Assembly (NCBI GenBank): GCA_023935145.1
Contig: CM043699.1
Span: 76,979,138 to 77,043,137 of the forward strand
DNA: 64,000 nucleotides
Reading direction: 5' to 3'
DNA from: Bretschneidera sinensis
Taxonomy: Eukaryota > Streptophyta > Magnoliopsida > Brassicales > Akaniaceae
Shown here: positions 22,912 through 34,653 of the stretch, piece after piece
How the letters are laid out: each line of letters starts with the position of its first letter
Numbering within the stretch: position 1 is the first letter of the stretch
Notes under the pieces: generated by a model
The model's database searches: none
The model's input: only the letters and a program-made list of their open reading frames with translations
Told to the model about the DNA's origin: nothing
Program-made: the position numbers and the translations under genes

Positions 22912-24162
22912 TTGCTCTAATCCTAACTTGATTTAGTTGTTTTTATCTCGATTGCAAGTTTCACATCCCAAACAGGCAATCGAAAAATATTCAATTAAAG
23001 TGCATTTATAAATCCTAATGTAATTGTTATGAAATCTTCTTTACTTTCAAGCACACATGACCTAACTTATAAATTATCAAGAGACGACGATATATCTAAA
23101 CGACGATACCGCAGCAATGGACAAATCTATAAAAGAGATCTACCGAACTCAATCACTACCAAACAGGTACACATAAGAAAAGCTTGACTGAACTTATATG
23201 GAAAAGAAGCATGCAACCACCAGAGTTATAATAAATCTACTAATTAAATTAAAGAATAAAACATAACAATATTTAACGAAAATAATTCCAACTACAACGG
23301 AATCAAATAAATGAAAAATAAGAACAACTACACTTAGGGATTCATCCTTTCGCCTTGCTTGGAGACTAGCCGGTCATGGGGCTTATGTGTCCTCGAGTTG
23401 CCTCCAGCCTCCCGACGATCATCTCTCCCGAGCTTTAAACTTTAAACTTCGGGTTCCTCGTAAAGGCCCTCTGGATTGCTCCTAAAGGCCCTCTGGATTC
23501 ATCCCCGATTGATTCTCAAAGCTAAAGTGGAGTGGGTCTTTTATAGGAAAATACCAAGAGTGAAATATGTTTCCCATCCGATGTGGGATGTGGGATGTGG
23601 GATATAGAAATGCGTTTTCCAACCGATGTGGGATGTGAGATTTAAGCCCAAAATCACGCTAAAATCCTGCACAGCCCGCACAGCCTGACCTTTGTTTACT
23701 AAAACTGCCATAACTTTCTCTACAAAAATCATTTTGATGAACCGTAAAATTATACAGAAAATTGACTTTCAGATATTTCTAAGTATATATGGCTTATCTC
23801 CTGGTTCTTCTTGTATCAATTCAGTTTAATTTTCAAAGATGATTGATCTGTACGGGCAATTCTCGCAATTTAGTGAAACTCCTTTCCAATGCGGGCAGCA
23901 GCTGTTGCTCTTTTAAGCCCTCCATCTTGTCCTTTCGGAAGTATTCCTTCACTCAAGTATACCTTGAGTCTTTGTGCTTCAAGCAATGATAACTTTTCCT
24001 CCTCTTTTGAGCTTAAAGTACCTGAAAATGCACCAAAGTAGATCAATGATCCAAGAATGATACTTTAGAGTTGTTAACGTATAAAAGTGCAATTAAAACC
24101 TAGATCAACCCTAAAATACTAACAATTAGGTACTATTAAGATGCATTTTATGACTCTAATCA
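22912..24162 (-). repeat. Element A 5' LTR, distal piece
   Basis: Resumes the A LTR after the B insertion, opening with the second TTGCT. Together with 9020-9231 it gives ~1458 bp, matching the 1451-bp partner. It carries the promoter-like block at 23538-23589. Confidence 0.9.
23538..23589 (-). promoter_or_regulatory. LTR promoter: exact USE motif plus TATA, 33-bp spacing
   Basis: Minus strand: ATCCCACATCG (23579-23589) is an exact match to the plant snRNA upstream sequence element consensus RTCCCACATCG. TATAAAAG (23538-23545) follows after 33 bp. A second copy of the motif lies further upstream near 23624-23634. Confidence 0.6.
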
Positions 24163-24750
24163 AATTGCATGGTGGAATTTATATGGTATTGTATCCCTTG
24201 AACTTTATAGTTTAGCTATAAATTTTTATTTCAAAGTGTGAATGGTTTATTTGTTGAACGAGCTTAAAGAATTTATGGATTCATCTATAGTGTTGAAAGA
24301 AATTGTTCAGAGACAATTTGTGCTAAAACATTTGAATATGTTCATTATCGCAATCATTTGTTAACTTGCTATAGAGATGGTTATAAGAGGACATATAAAA
24401 CTTGGGATAGCTTTGTTGATGGATTTGAAATCCATTGAAGAAAATGAGTTTACAATACTTTTTAAAGATGTGGTTAATGTTTTAAGCGCTTTATAGACTT
24501 CTAATTCATCGAAAGCTCATAAACAAAAGGAAGATAATTCACGTGGCAAGAGGCCTTAGACAATATAACTTTTTGATTCTTTCTCATTTGCTTTTGTATA
24601 TTTTGTAGTCCTTTTGTGATATTGATGTTAATGCTTTAAAAGAACATATGACCATATGACATGTGATAAGAATAGGTTAGAAAATGAATGAAAATTTGTA
24701 ATCTTTTTGTGTAGTTTATACGCCATTCAATAGCAATGAACCTAGAAAGT
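24163..24750. other. AT-rich spacer, no gene recognised
   Basis: Short frames near 24250-24470 read like old coding sequence (for example MDSSIVLKEIVQRQFVLKHLNMF), but stops occur and I recognise no family. Otherwise AT-rich with no repeat I can name. Confidence 0.4.
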
Positions 24751-24760
24751 ATTACTTGTT

Positions 24761-25420
24761 TTTTTTATCAGTAAATAAAGCTTGTATTAAACAAAAATGA
24801 ACAAAAATTCACTGGGCATACCCAGGGGATATACAATGAGCATTTACAAAAGCAAAAAAAAAAACTTACAGAAGAAGCCTAATCAACAAAGCTTACAATA
24901 GGAGCCTAATCTGTGGGCAAAATGCATACACAATTCTATAAATTACAATTTGAATCTTCTTAACTAGGCTGCTAGGTTGAACTGTGGATTGCTAAAATAA
25001 TTTGACATTTCTAGCCATCCATATACTGTATACTGTGCATGCTAGGGCTATCCTTTGGGCTATAGCTGGGGGACCAGATCCTCTTATCTTTCTGATCCAC
25101 TTGAGTGCACTTTCAATTGTAGTCATTTGTCTTCTGCAATCAAGCCAAACTTTGATAGTGTCCCAGGTTTCCTTGCTGATTCTGCAAGAGAAGAAGAGGT
25201 GCTCCCTTGACTCCTCATGCTCTTTACATAGAAGGCATAACTTATCATCTCTTTCCAGCTGTAGTCTATCCTTTGTGAGAAGTCTGTTCTTTATAGCCAG
25301 CCATAGAATAAAGGAGTGTTTAGGGGGGCAGTGACCATTCTACACCAAGGAAGCCCAACTGACTACATTCTCTTTCAGCCTGATAGAGTTATACACTTTC
25401 TTTATGCTCAGATCAAGTAA
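24761..25420 (-). mobile_element. 5'-truncated LINE (non-LTR retrotransposon)
   Basis: A 660-bp minus-strand fragment flanked by a perfect 10-bp duplication ATTACTTGTT (24751-24760 and 25421-25430). On the minus strand it ends in an A-rich tail (ACTGATAAAAAAA) next to the duplication, and encodes the terminal zinc-binding domain of a LINE reverse transcriptase. This is the classic result of incomplete target-primed reverse transcription. Confidence 0.88.
24992..25384 (-). pseudogene. LINE reverse transcriptase C-terminus, zf-RVT domain
   Basis: Translation on the minus strand gives about 125 residues typical of the zf-RVT domain after the reverse transcriptase of plant LINEs: CPPKHSFILWLAIKNRLLT, DRLQLERDDKLCLLCKEHEE, EHLFFSCRISKETWDTIKVW, then LACTVYSIWMARN before a TAG stop. 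The CxLC...E..EHLFF.C zinc ligands are present. One in-frame TAG (near 25343-25345, where a tryptophan codon is expected) interrupts it. The catalytic reverse transcriptase and endonuclease parts are missing because of the 5' truncation. It is non-functional. Confidence 0.9.
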
Positions 25421-25430
25421 ATTACTTGTT

Positions 25431-25825
25431 ACTTGGAAATTACTTGTTACTTGGAAAGTAGGTTGCAGTTAGTGTTACTTTTGGGATGGTTATTAAGCTG
25501 TTATTTGGGAAATAAAAGAGTTTGATCCCATTGTGTTTTGAGTTTGCGGATTACTTCTGTTTAATGTAAATTAAGCTTATTTGGACTAAAGTAAATTAAT
25601 TAGCTTTTTGCTTTCTTTGTTACTGGAAGTTAGTTGCAATTAGTATTACTTTGTTAATTTTGGGATAGTTATGAAGATGTTACTCGGAAAAAAAAAGGGT
25701 GTGAATCTCATTTTGTTTGCAGTAAATGGATTGCTTTTATTTGATGTAATTTTAGCTTATTTGCAGTTAGTTAATTTACTTATTTTCTTGTTGCCTTTGT
25801 TGGTGTAAGTTAGTTGGTTGCATGG
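25431..25825. repeat. Two diverged ~185-bp tandem units plus a partial third
   Basis: Units start near 25431, 25617 and 25800, each opening with ACTGGAAGTTAGTTGCA-like sequence and including TTTGGGATRGTTAT and TTTGATGTAA-type motifs. They diverge by many bases. Element C starts inside the third unit. No gene is seen. Confidence 0.6.
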
Positions 25826-26159
25826 TGATGAGTGCCACATATTTCATATTTTGGCCCCTTAATTTACATTTGTTAATTCTTTAGTTGTGTCCAAATCTGA
25901 TATTTTGTGTTAATTCTTTGATTTTTAATGTTTTATAGGATTGTAAAGGAAATTGGGGATTTAATGTGAAAAGAATGCAAAAGCTGGAATATACTATTGA
26001 AATCGAGCATAGGAGACCTGTGATCAAGTGCAACAGTGCTCAAGTATTTATTTATATGTTTAGCTTAGGAATTTGTTACTTTGAGTTGTTTTTTCATTGT
26101 TTTACAGGTTTACAAGCACTTGGAAATAAGTTTCACTAAATTACCAGAATTGCCCGTAC

Positions 26160-26725
26160 AGATCAGTCATTTTTGTAGATTAAATTGTATTGATTCAGGA
26201 AGAACTAGGAGATGAGCCATACATGCTTGGAAAGATCCAGATGTCTATTTTCTGGAGAATTTCACGGCTCGTAAATATGATTTTTCTAGAGAAAGTTATG
26301 GCAGTTTTTGTAGACAAAGGTCAGGCTGTGCATGATTTTAGCGTGGTAGAAGTGATTTTTGCGGATTAAACTATAATGATTCAGGAAGAAACAGGAGATG
26401 AGCCATATACGGTTGAAAAGATCCAGATGTCTATTTTCTGGAGAATTTTACAGCTCGTAAATATGATTTTTCTAGAGAAAGTTATGGCAGTTTTAGTAGA
26501 CAAAGGTCAGGCTGTGCATGATTTCAGCGTGGCAGAAGTAATTTTTGTGGATTAAACTATAATGATTCAGGAAGAAACAGGAAATGAGCCATATATGGTT
26601 GAAAAGATCCAGATGTTTATTTTCTGGAGAGTTTTACGGCTCGTAAATATGATTTTTCTAGAGAAAGTTATGGCAGTTTTAGTAGATAAATGTCAGGCTG
26701 TGCATGATTTCTGCGTGGGTAGAAG
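26160..26725 (+). repeat. 186-bp tandem repeat, three copies, in C 5' LTR
   Basis: Landmark GATTAAA motifs recur at 186-bp steps (26175, 26361, 26547). Each unit includes ATTTTCTGGAGA and GAAAGTTATGGCAGTTTT. The 3' LTR has two units (from 34988). Part of the unit also occurs singly in the LTRs of A, B and the solo LTR. Confidence 0.9.
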
Positions 26726-26793
26726 TTTTGAAGGGTATGTGAAGGCTTAAATCCCACATCCCACATCAGTTAAAAACACATTCTATATCCCAC

Positions 26794-26845
26794 ATCCCAC
26801 ATCGGATTGGAAACACATTGCACTCATGGAGCTCCCCTATAAAAG
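26794..26845 (+). promoter_or_regulatory. LTR promoter: exact USE motif plus TATA, 33-bp spacing
   Basis: ATCCCACATCG (26794-26804) then 33 bp, then TATAAAAG (26838-26845). The arrangement is the one used by Pol II-transcribed plant snRNA genes. A degenerate second copy lies upstream near 26757. Confidence 0.62.
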
Positions 26846-26870
26846 CCCCATTTCACTTCATCAAACGGGT

Positions 26871-26995
26871 GTGCAATCTCGGAGGCCTTGCTACCAAGGT
26901 GGGCAATCTCGGAGGCTTTGCTACCAAGGTGTGCAATCTTGGAGGCTTCGCTACTAAGGGGTGCAATTTAGAGGATTTTGCTGCCAATTTGGGAA
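26871..26995 (+). repeat. 30-bp tandem repeat downstream of the TATA box
   Basis: Four copies of a unit with GCAATCTCGGAGGCTTTGCT, 25-150 bp after the TATA box, so probably in the transcribed leader. Only two copies occur in the 3' LTR (35501-35560). Confidence 0.85.
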
Positions 26996-27832
26996 AGCAC
27001 CGCACAGCAGCTGCAGGTGGAATTTCTCTCTCCATATATTGTTAGTTTTAATTTATTTCTTTTAAGTTTTAAAGTGTAAAGTTTAACACTTTAATGTTTG
27101 CTCTAATTTTTCCCTTGAGATTTTTGTTGTCCATTATATTTATGGGTAACTAAATTCTCAAGTAGGGCTAGGGATGAACTTGCATAGTAGATGGTATTTT
27201 TGTTTATCTTTTAATTTATGTATTTGATTTTCAATTACTAAAACTCTTTTGTTTTATCATTCTCAATTCATTGGTGATGTTTTCTTCTCCGAATAATCGT
27301 AGAATTTATTCTGTTTATGGATTCAGTCATGCTTTCTCTATTAAATGGATTAGCTCTTTGATTATATTTGGATCAATTATTTATCTATATTGATTTAATT
27401 CTTTGCTGCAATATCGCTTTCTGAGTATAGTGTCGTCGTTGGATTTTCTCAATAGTGATAATAATTTACGTATTTTAAAAGTGGTGAATGATTTTTATAT
27501 TGGTTTATAAATCTACACCTTCCGATTGGGAATTTTGGGAATTAAGTTCCCAATTGAGTTATTCAATGAATTAAAAATAATTAAAATACCAGATTTGTGC
27601 AAGGGATTCCCGACGCTTTACTGTTTGTCAAATTTGAGTACTTTCTCCGTTAGTCACTTTGCTTCACTTTAATTTGCATTTAAAAATTAATCTTTGTTCT
27701 CCATTAATCATTTAATATTTTTCTTTAGTTTCTTTGTTCCTTCTACTATTCTTTAAATTTGTCTCTCTGTGGAATCGACACCCCAAAGCTGTGCTACAAC
27801 TACCACATTATTCTTTGGGTGTAAACGAATTT

Positions 27833-27850
27833 TGGTGTCATTGCCGGGGA
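27833..27850 (+). other. Element C primer-binding site (decayed tRNA-Asp type)
   Basis: TGGTGTCATTGCCGGGGA. It differs from the site in A by three transitions, all at CG or CHG cytosines read on one strand or the other. That fits loss by methylcytosine deamination. Confidence 0.75.
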
Positions 27851-27996
27851 GACTATAGAAGAATTGCTTGATAATTTTTCTTTTCAGCAGTTTGTAAAGG
27901 CGGCAACTTCGTTCCTTCTTTTAGCTTGCTGCATTATTTTTTTTCTTTTTCTCTTTTTTTTATAGTATTTTATTATTATTATTTTTGTTACCTTGC

Positions 27997-30900
27997 ATGC
28001 ACAGATATAGAGATGCCTTGGGTAGATTTGCTTGTAAGCCTGTGCTAGATTCAGAATCAAACTTTTTAAATCATTTATTTGACAATCCATCTAGTCCTAA
28101 AGAAATGAGTGAACACGGAGGTCAACTCACTAGGACCCTTCAGGATTACCTCCACCCTACATGCATAACCACACCATCATGCATCATGTTTCCAGCTAAT
28201 ACTTGCCAACTGGATTTTAAAACAGGGATGATACAGTTACTCCCTACGTTCCATGGCTTAGAAAATGAAAACCCATATGTGCACATTAGGGAGTTTGAGG
28301 AAGTAGTTGCAACTTTTCATAGTCAAAATGCAACTGATGACATTGTGAGACTTAAGTTCTTTCCTTTCTCTTTGAAGGATAGAGCTAAAAGTTGGCTATA
28401 CTCACTGAGACCATGATCTATTGGGTCGTGGAATGAGATGACTCAGGTTTTCTTTAATAAATACTTTCCCCAACATAAGACCAACGCTTTAAAAAGGCAA
28501 ATCTCCACTTTTGCACAAAAGGACAGTGAGACTTTGTATCAGTCGTGGGAGAGATTTAAGGAGTTGTTGAGTATATGTCCTCACCATGGGTATGAGAATT
28601 GGCACTTACTGAGCTATTTTTATAAGGGATTTACACCTAGAGAGCGCCGATTTGTGGAGATGATGTGTAATGGTGAGTTCTTACAGAAAGATCTTGATGA
28701 GGCTATAGAATACCTCAATGAGTTTGTTGAAAAAGCTCACACTTGGACTGGACCTAGTGCTACTGAGAGCATAAATAGGTCACACCCTACAGTAAACCCA
28801 AATGATGGTGGAATTTACCATCTCAGGGAAGAGGATAACCTAAAGGCTAATGTCGAGATGCTCACTAGGGAGCTAGATGTGATAAAGACTAAGGACTTAA
28901 AGCCAACACACGTGGCTAATCATGCAGAATCTTTTGGACCATGTTTTTTATGTGGCGAGGTAGATTATCTCACTCAAGAGTGTCCCACATTTGCTGAAAT
29001 GAGAGAGATGTATGAGGAACAATGTAATGTCTTAGGTATGTACAAAAAGCCTTTTTCACCTTTCTTTGATACCTATAATCCGGGGTGGCACAATCACCCC
29101 AATTTTAGCTAGAAGTCTGAAAACCAGCTGCCTGCACAACCCTCTAGATCATATCCTGCACCATATCATGCACCTTCATCTTCTAGGAGTCCATTAGAAG
29201 ACATTTTACATGCATTTATTTGGGCACAAGGTAAGACTAACAAAAAATGTGAATCTTTGATTACGCAGGTTGTTGAAGAAAATAAGGAGATAAAGAGCCA
29301 AGTGTCCAAATTGATGAGCTCCTTGAGTGTGAATGAGCAAGGTAAGTTCTCTTCTCAAGCTCAGTCCACACCCCATGGTCAACACATGGTGCAAAATAAT
29401 CTGAAGGATGTGAATGCCATTATGACACCAAGTGGTAAGTCATTACACATCCCAACAACGAACAAATTAGAGGATGTGGAAAAGGGTCAAGATAGTAGTG
29501 ATGCCGAGCTGCCCAAGGAACCTGAGGTGACAAATAGTCCTATTAAGGTACCATTCCCTTAAGCTTTAAAATCAAGCAAGTGAACTCTGGATCTAAACAA
29601 TGAAATCCTAGAGAATCTAAGACAAGTAAAAATCAATCTTTCTCTTTTACATGTGATTAAACAAGTTCCTACTTATGCAAAAGTTCTCAAGGATTTGTGT
29701 ACAGTTAAGAGGAAGCACCATGTGAAAAAGACATTTTTCCTGACAGAGCAAGTCAGTGCTCTAATTGAGCAGTGGATTCCTCCCAAGTACAAGGATCCTG
29801 GTTGTCCAATCATTGCATGCAGCATTGGAAATCATGAGGTTGGGCAAGTTTTGCTAGATTTAGGAGCTAGTGTGAATCTAATGCCATATTTTATTTATTT
29901 GCAGTTGGGGTTGGAGAAATCAAACCAACCACTGTGGTATTGTAATTGGCTTATCGTTAAGTCAAAGTACCCCGGGGTGTGATAGAGGATGTTCTAATTC
30001 AAATTGACAAATTTTATTATCTTGTTGATTTCCTAATCCTTGACACTAGCTCTGTTGTTGATACTACTTCTAAAATTCCTTTGATTTTAGGTAGGCCTCT
30101 CCTTGCCATTTCTAATGCTCTTATTAATTGCAGGAATGGGCTCATGAAGTTATCTTTTGGAAACATGACCCTCGAGGTATATATCTTTCATATTGCAAAA
30201 CAACCAAAAGATGATGACGAGAGCCACCAGACATACATGATTGACTCACTCATGGATAGGGGAGTTTCTATAACTCATGATCTTGATCCTCTTGATTATT
30301 TTCTTATTAATTCTGAGTTTGATTCTATCAATGATCCATCTAATGTAGTTGATATTTGTGCTATTTTTGATAGAACTCAGGATTATGGCACTCGGGCATG
30401 GCAACTAAAGTTTGAGGAGTTGCCTGAGAGAAGTGAAAAACAAATTCCTTCAAGTGTGGAAGCACCCAAAGTTGAATTGAAGCCTCTGCTTAAGGGTTTA
30501 AAGCATGTTTTCCTTGGTCCAGGTGATACTTTTCTTGTTATTATCTCATCTGAATTGTCTGCGTCTCAATGTAAGAAATTAATTCGAACCCTAAGTGAGC
30601 ATAAATCAGCCTTAGGTTGGAGCATGGCTGATATAAAAGGTGTTAGTCCCTTGGTCTGTTCTTATAAAATTAATTTGGAGGAAGAAACTGGCCCTCGTAG
30701 AGACCCCTAGCGTAGGTTTAATCCCATTATGAAAGAAGTGGTGAAGAATGAAGTGTTGAAACTATTAGATTTGGGAATCATATATCCTATTGTTGATAGT
30801 AAATGGGTAAGTCCTACACAGGTTGTTCCTGAAAAGTTAGGTGTTACTATGGTGAAGAATGACCTGGGAGAGTTAGTCCCTACAAAACTTGTGACTGGGT

Positions 30901-33365
30901 GACGGATGTGCATCGATTACAGAAAATTGAATGCTGCCACCCGAAAAGACCATTTTCCCCTCCCTTTTATTGACCAAATTCTTGAGCATGTTGCTAGTCA
31001 TCCTTTCTATTGTTTCTTAGATGGTTATTCTGGTTATTATCAAATTGAAATTGCATTAGAAGACCAAGATAAACCACTTTCAGTTGTCCTTTTGGTACTT
31101 ATGCTTTTCGTAGAATGCCATTTGGATTGTGTAATGCACTTGTTACTTTTCAACATTGCATGATGAGCATTTTTAGTGACGTGGTTGAAAATTGCATGGA
31201 AGTTTTTATGGATGACTTGACTGTTTTTGGATCTTCTTTATATGCGTTCTTATTGAATTTAGAGAGAGTATTGACTTGTTGTGAGGAGAAGGAATTAGTT
31301 TTCAATTAGGAAAAAGGCCACTTTATGGTACCTTCAGGTATTGTCTTAGGGCATATTATTTCTTCTAGGGGGATAGAGGTTGAATAATCTAAGATTGAAT
31401 TAATCTCTAAGTTGCCTACACCTATGATAGTAAAGGATGTGAGATCCTTTCTTGGTCATACGGGCTTTTATAGGAGGTTCATACAAAATTTTTCCACCAT
31501 ATCTAGACAACTATGTGACTTTCAAGCTAAAGATGCCCTATTTGAGTGGATACAAGCTTGTCAAGAGGCCTTTAAAATGCTAATTGGCAAGCTTACCTCA
31601 GCACCCATAATGTAGTCACCTGATTGGACTTTACCTTTTGAGATCATGTGTGATGTTAGTGACTTTGCTGTAGGTGCTGTTCTTGGACAACGAAAGGAGA
31701 TGAAGCTTTTTGTCATTTACTATGCTAGTAGAACTCTAAATAGTGCTCAGATGAATTACTCCACCACTGAAAAAGAGTTGCTAGCTGTAGTGTTTGATTT
31801 GGATAAGTTTCGTACTTACTTGATTGGTTCTTCTATTATTATTTTCACAGATCATGTAGCCCTTAAGTACCTTCTTACAAAGAAGGATGCTAAGGCGCGA
31901 CTAATACGGTGGATTTTACTTTTGCAGGAATTTGACATCACCATCGAAGATAAGAAAGGAGTAGAGAACATAGTGGCTGACCATCTCTCGAGGCTAACAT
32001 TTGAGGACATCTCTAACCACCTACCAATCAGGGATGATTTTCTCGATGAGCATTTACTTTCTGTTACCTCTCTACCATGGTTTGCTCATATTATGAATTA
32101 TTTGGCTGCAAGTGAGATACCACTGGATTGGAGCACTCAGGACAAGAAGAAGTTCATGACCGAGGTATGAAATTTCTATTGGGATGACCATTTTCTTAAC
32201 AAATACTGCCCTGACCAAATTTTAAGGCATTGTATCCCTGATGAAGAGATTGCTAGTGTCTTGGAATTTTGTCACTCCTAAGCTTGTGGGGGCCACTTTT
32301 CAATGAAGAAAACCCCCGCAAAAATTCTGCAGCGTGGATTTTATTGTCCTACCTTATTTAAGGATGCAAACATCTATTGTCACTCATATAAAAAGTGTCA
32401 AAAGTTAGGAGTTATGTCCCATTGTCATATGATGCCCTTAAACCCAATTTTAGTGATTGAAATTTTTGATTGTTGGGGCATTGATTTTATGGGACCATTC
32501 CCTCATTCTTTTGGATATCAATATATTATTATGGTAGTAGATTATGTGTCAAAATGGGTAGAGATAGCAGCTTGCAAGACCAATGATAATAGGACGGTAA
32601 TTAAATTTCTCAAAGAAAATGTGTTATCTCGATTTGGTACACCACGTGCTATCATTAGTGACCGGCGTCCACATTTTTGCAACCGTTCTTTTGAATCTTT
32701 GATGAAAAAATATGGAGTGGTGCATAAGATCTCTACTGCCTACCACCCCCAGTGGACAGGTAGAACTTGCAAACAGAGAAATTAAACAAATTTTAGAAAA
32801 AACGGTAAACTCGGATCACAAAGATTGGTCTTCGCGACTAGTTGATGCGCTTTGGGCCTATCATACAGCTTTCAAAACTCCCTTAGGTATGTCACCTTAT
32901 AGGCTTGTTTTTGGAAAGCCTTGCCACTTACCTGTGAAGCTCAAGCATCAAGCTTATTAGGCCATCAAGCATTTCAATTTTGACGTGGGAGAAGCAGGTA
33001 AACTTAGAAAATTTCAGTTAACCGAGTTAGAGGAGTTGAGAAATGATGCTTATGAGAACTCTAGAATCTATAAAGCTAAAATGAAAGCGTTTCATGATAA
33101 AAATATTTTGAGAAAAATGTTTAAGCCTAATGATTAAGTGTTCTTATATGATTCTAGACTCCATAAGCACCCAGGAAAACTTCGGTCTAGGTGGATCGGC
33201 TCTTTTGTAGTGAAGAATGTTTTTGCAAATGGGGTGATAGAAATAGAGGACCCTAAGGATGGTCGGATCTTTAAAGTAAATGGTCAACACCTTAAAGTAT
33301 TAATTGATAGGCAAGGTCTAGAAGTAGAAGACATTCCACTTAGGGATCCGGTCTATCAACCTTGA
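27997..33365 (+). pseudogene. gag-pol: Element C gag-pol remnant
   Basis: Collinear with the B polyprotein. Gag core 28100-28790 is interrupted by TGA at 28414-28416, where B has an arginine (LRP-stop-SIGSW). The zinc knuckle CFLCGEVDYLTQEC (28940-28985) has Tyr in place of His. A TAG at 29110 replaces a Trp codon. Protease DLGAS is near 29860. Reverse transcriptase pieces are at 30906-31309 with FMDD (31205-31216) and a frameshift near 31070. RNase H ([14 protein letters not shown]) is at 31646-32170. The integrase zinc region and catalytic core (DFMGPF, SDRRPHF) are at 32303-32960, with a frameshift at the NGQAE motif near 32755. The tail is KLRSRW near 33180. Damage is spread throughout, so no product is expected. 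Confidence 0.93.
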
Positions 33366-34640
33366 CCTCACCACGTAGGTATGTTTTTTTTTTCTTTCTT
33401 TATTTGTTTTGTTTTTATTGTTTTTTCATATTTCTTATTACTGTTTATTTTTAATTTTTTTGTTTTCCAATATTACTTTGGTATTTCTTTTTTAGGGACA
33501 ATGCGTGCATCAGTTCAAGTTTGGGGGTGTACTATAAGCCACGCCAGTTCAGCTAGTTCTCCATCTCTCAGGTCAGCTCTTTCCATGTTATTCACACATT
33601 CACACACACTTTGTCCTAGTTTTTTTTATTGAAAAGATAAATGCATATTCATGATTGTTTTGAAATTTTGGTTGATCTAAACAATATTGTGATGTGATTT
33701 CATTGGAAAGGTTAAAATTGTGAACACATGATCTGATGATAGAATTTTAAAGTTTAGTTACTTACTTTAGACATTTGAGAATTCACATGTTTGATCTAAT
33801 CTGAAACGAGCACATTAGCACCTAATCGTGTAAGGTATGACATGTGATTTTAATGTATATGTTTCCATGGTTTAGCTGATTCCAGATGACTTGTTGGATG
33901 GACACTTTGACATAGAGAAGTAAAAAAAATGCTCATAATGATCATTTATAAACTTTCCACTGAGTAACTGGACCTATTGTCTTAGTAAGCAGTGAGTGTT
34001 CACGTCAAAAGGTGAGAATTTTGTTCATGATGATCATTGACAAACTTTCCACTAAGTAACTGGAACTCTTACCTCAGTAAGCAGTGAGTGTTCACGTCAA
34101 AATGTGAGAATTTTGCTTAGTTTCGTAGCATTTTTGACTCGAGTTAGTAAGTCCTTAGTGGTATCTTCACACCTATTACCTTAAAACCATATGGTTTGGG
34201 AGTCATTAACTCAAAACTTGCTACATGGGTCAATTAGAAAGCTTAAGGGAACTAAACATGGCGAGCCTTATAATAAAAGAAAGAAGGAAATAAAACTATG
34301 CCGTTGTTGTTCATTCTGATGGAAAATTCAGCGAATCTTGCGACATGAAGACATTACATATTGGAGTTATTTGGAAGCTTCATTTTTATGTGCTAGTTCA
34401 CTTTATATGGATTCAAGCTTGTGATGCCTTAGTCGGCCTCTTGTAAGTAATTAGATTTTAAAATTCCTATTCATTGCGAAGATGAGTTTATATTTTAAGC
34501 TTGCTCATGAATGAATATCATGGCTTAGTGTGCTACTTAAATTTTTGGACACCATGAATGATGGATTTATCTTTGTGTTTTTTGTTTTTCATTTAGTTTT
34601 TTTTTTTATTTTGTTTTGCTAAGATACTAGCAAAATGTTA
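33366..34640 (+). other. Element C 3' non-coding region
   Basis: No coding sequence. T-rich near 33381-33500. Two ~105-bp related direct units near 33930-34110 contain AGTAACTGGA and CAGTGAGTGTTCACGTCAAAA. The same two-unit pattern occurs in the 3' region of D (56120-56290 on the other strand), so it is a shared element of this group. Confidence 0.6.
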
Positions 34641-34650
34641 GTTTGGGGGT
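34641..34650 (+). other. Element C polypurine tract
   Basis: GTTTGGGGGT, three bases before the 3' LTR start TGATGAGTGCC. Confidence 0.7.
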
Positions 34651-34653
34651 ATT

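Larger units (their letters stand above)
4033..24162 (-). mobile_element. Athila/Tat-like non-autonomous element A (split by element B)
   Basis: Removing element B (9232-22911) and one copy of its TTGCT duplication leaves an element of about 6.4 kb with two LTRs of about 1.45 kb (4033-5483, and 9020-9231 joined to 22917-24162). A tRNA-Asp-type primer site (8997-9014), a gag pseudogene (7154-8887) and a polypurine tract at 5484-5494 fix the minus orientation. Protease, reverse transcriptase, RNase H and integrase are absent, so A needed an autonomous partner. The outer terminal bases are mutated (AGATTACG in place of TGATTACG at 4033; ...CTAATCA in place of ...CTCATCA at 24162), and the target duplication is unclear. 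Confidence 0.85.
25826..27827 (+). repeat. Element C 5' LTR (2002 bp)
   Basis: Starts TGATGAGTGCC and ends GTAAACG, where CA is expected. It holds three 186-bp tandem units (from about 26160) and four 30-bp units (from about 26871), against two of each in the 3' LTR. Confidence 0.92.

Noticed and set aside
25002..25334. 110-residue plus-strand ORF
   Set aside because: Antisense shadow of the LINE zf-RVT coding sequence on the minus strand.
26562..26750. LTR ORF containing IFWR...KVMAVL, also readable in B and A LTRs
   Set aside because: The shared peptide follows from the shared DNA module; frames differ in length and start, so conservation looks nucleotide-level.
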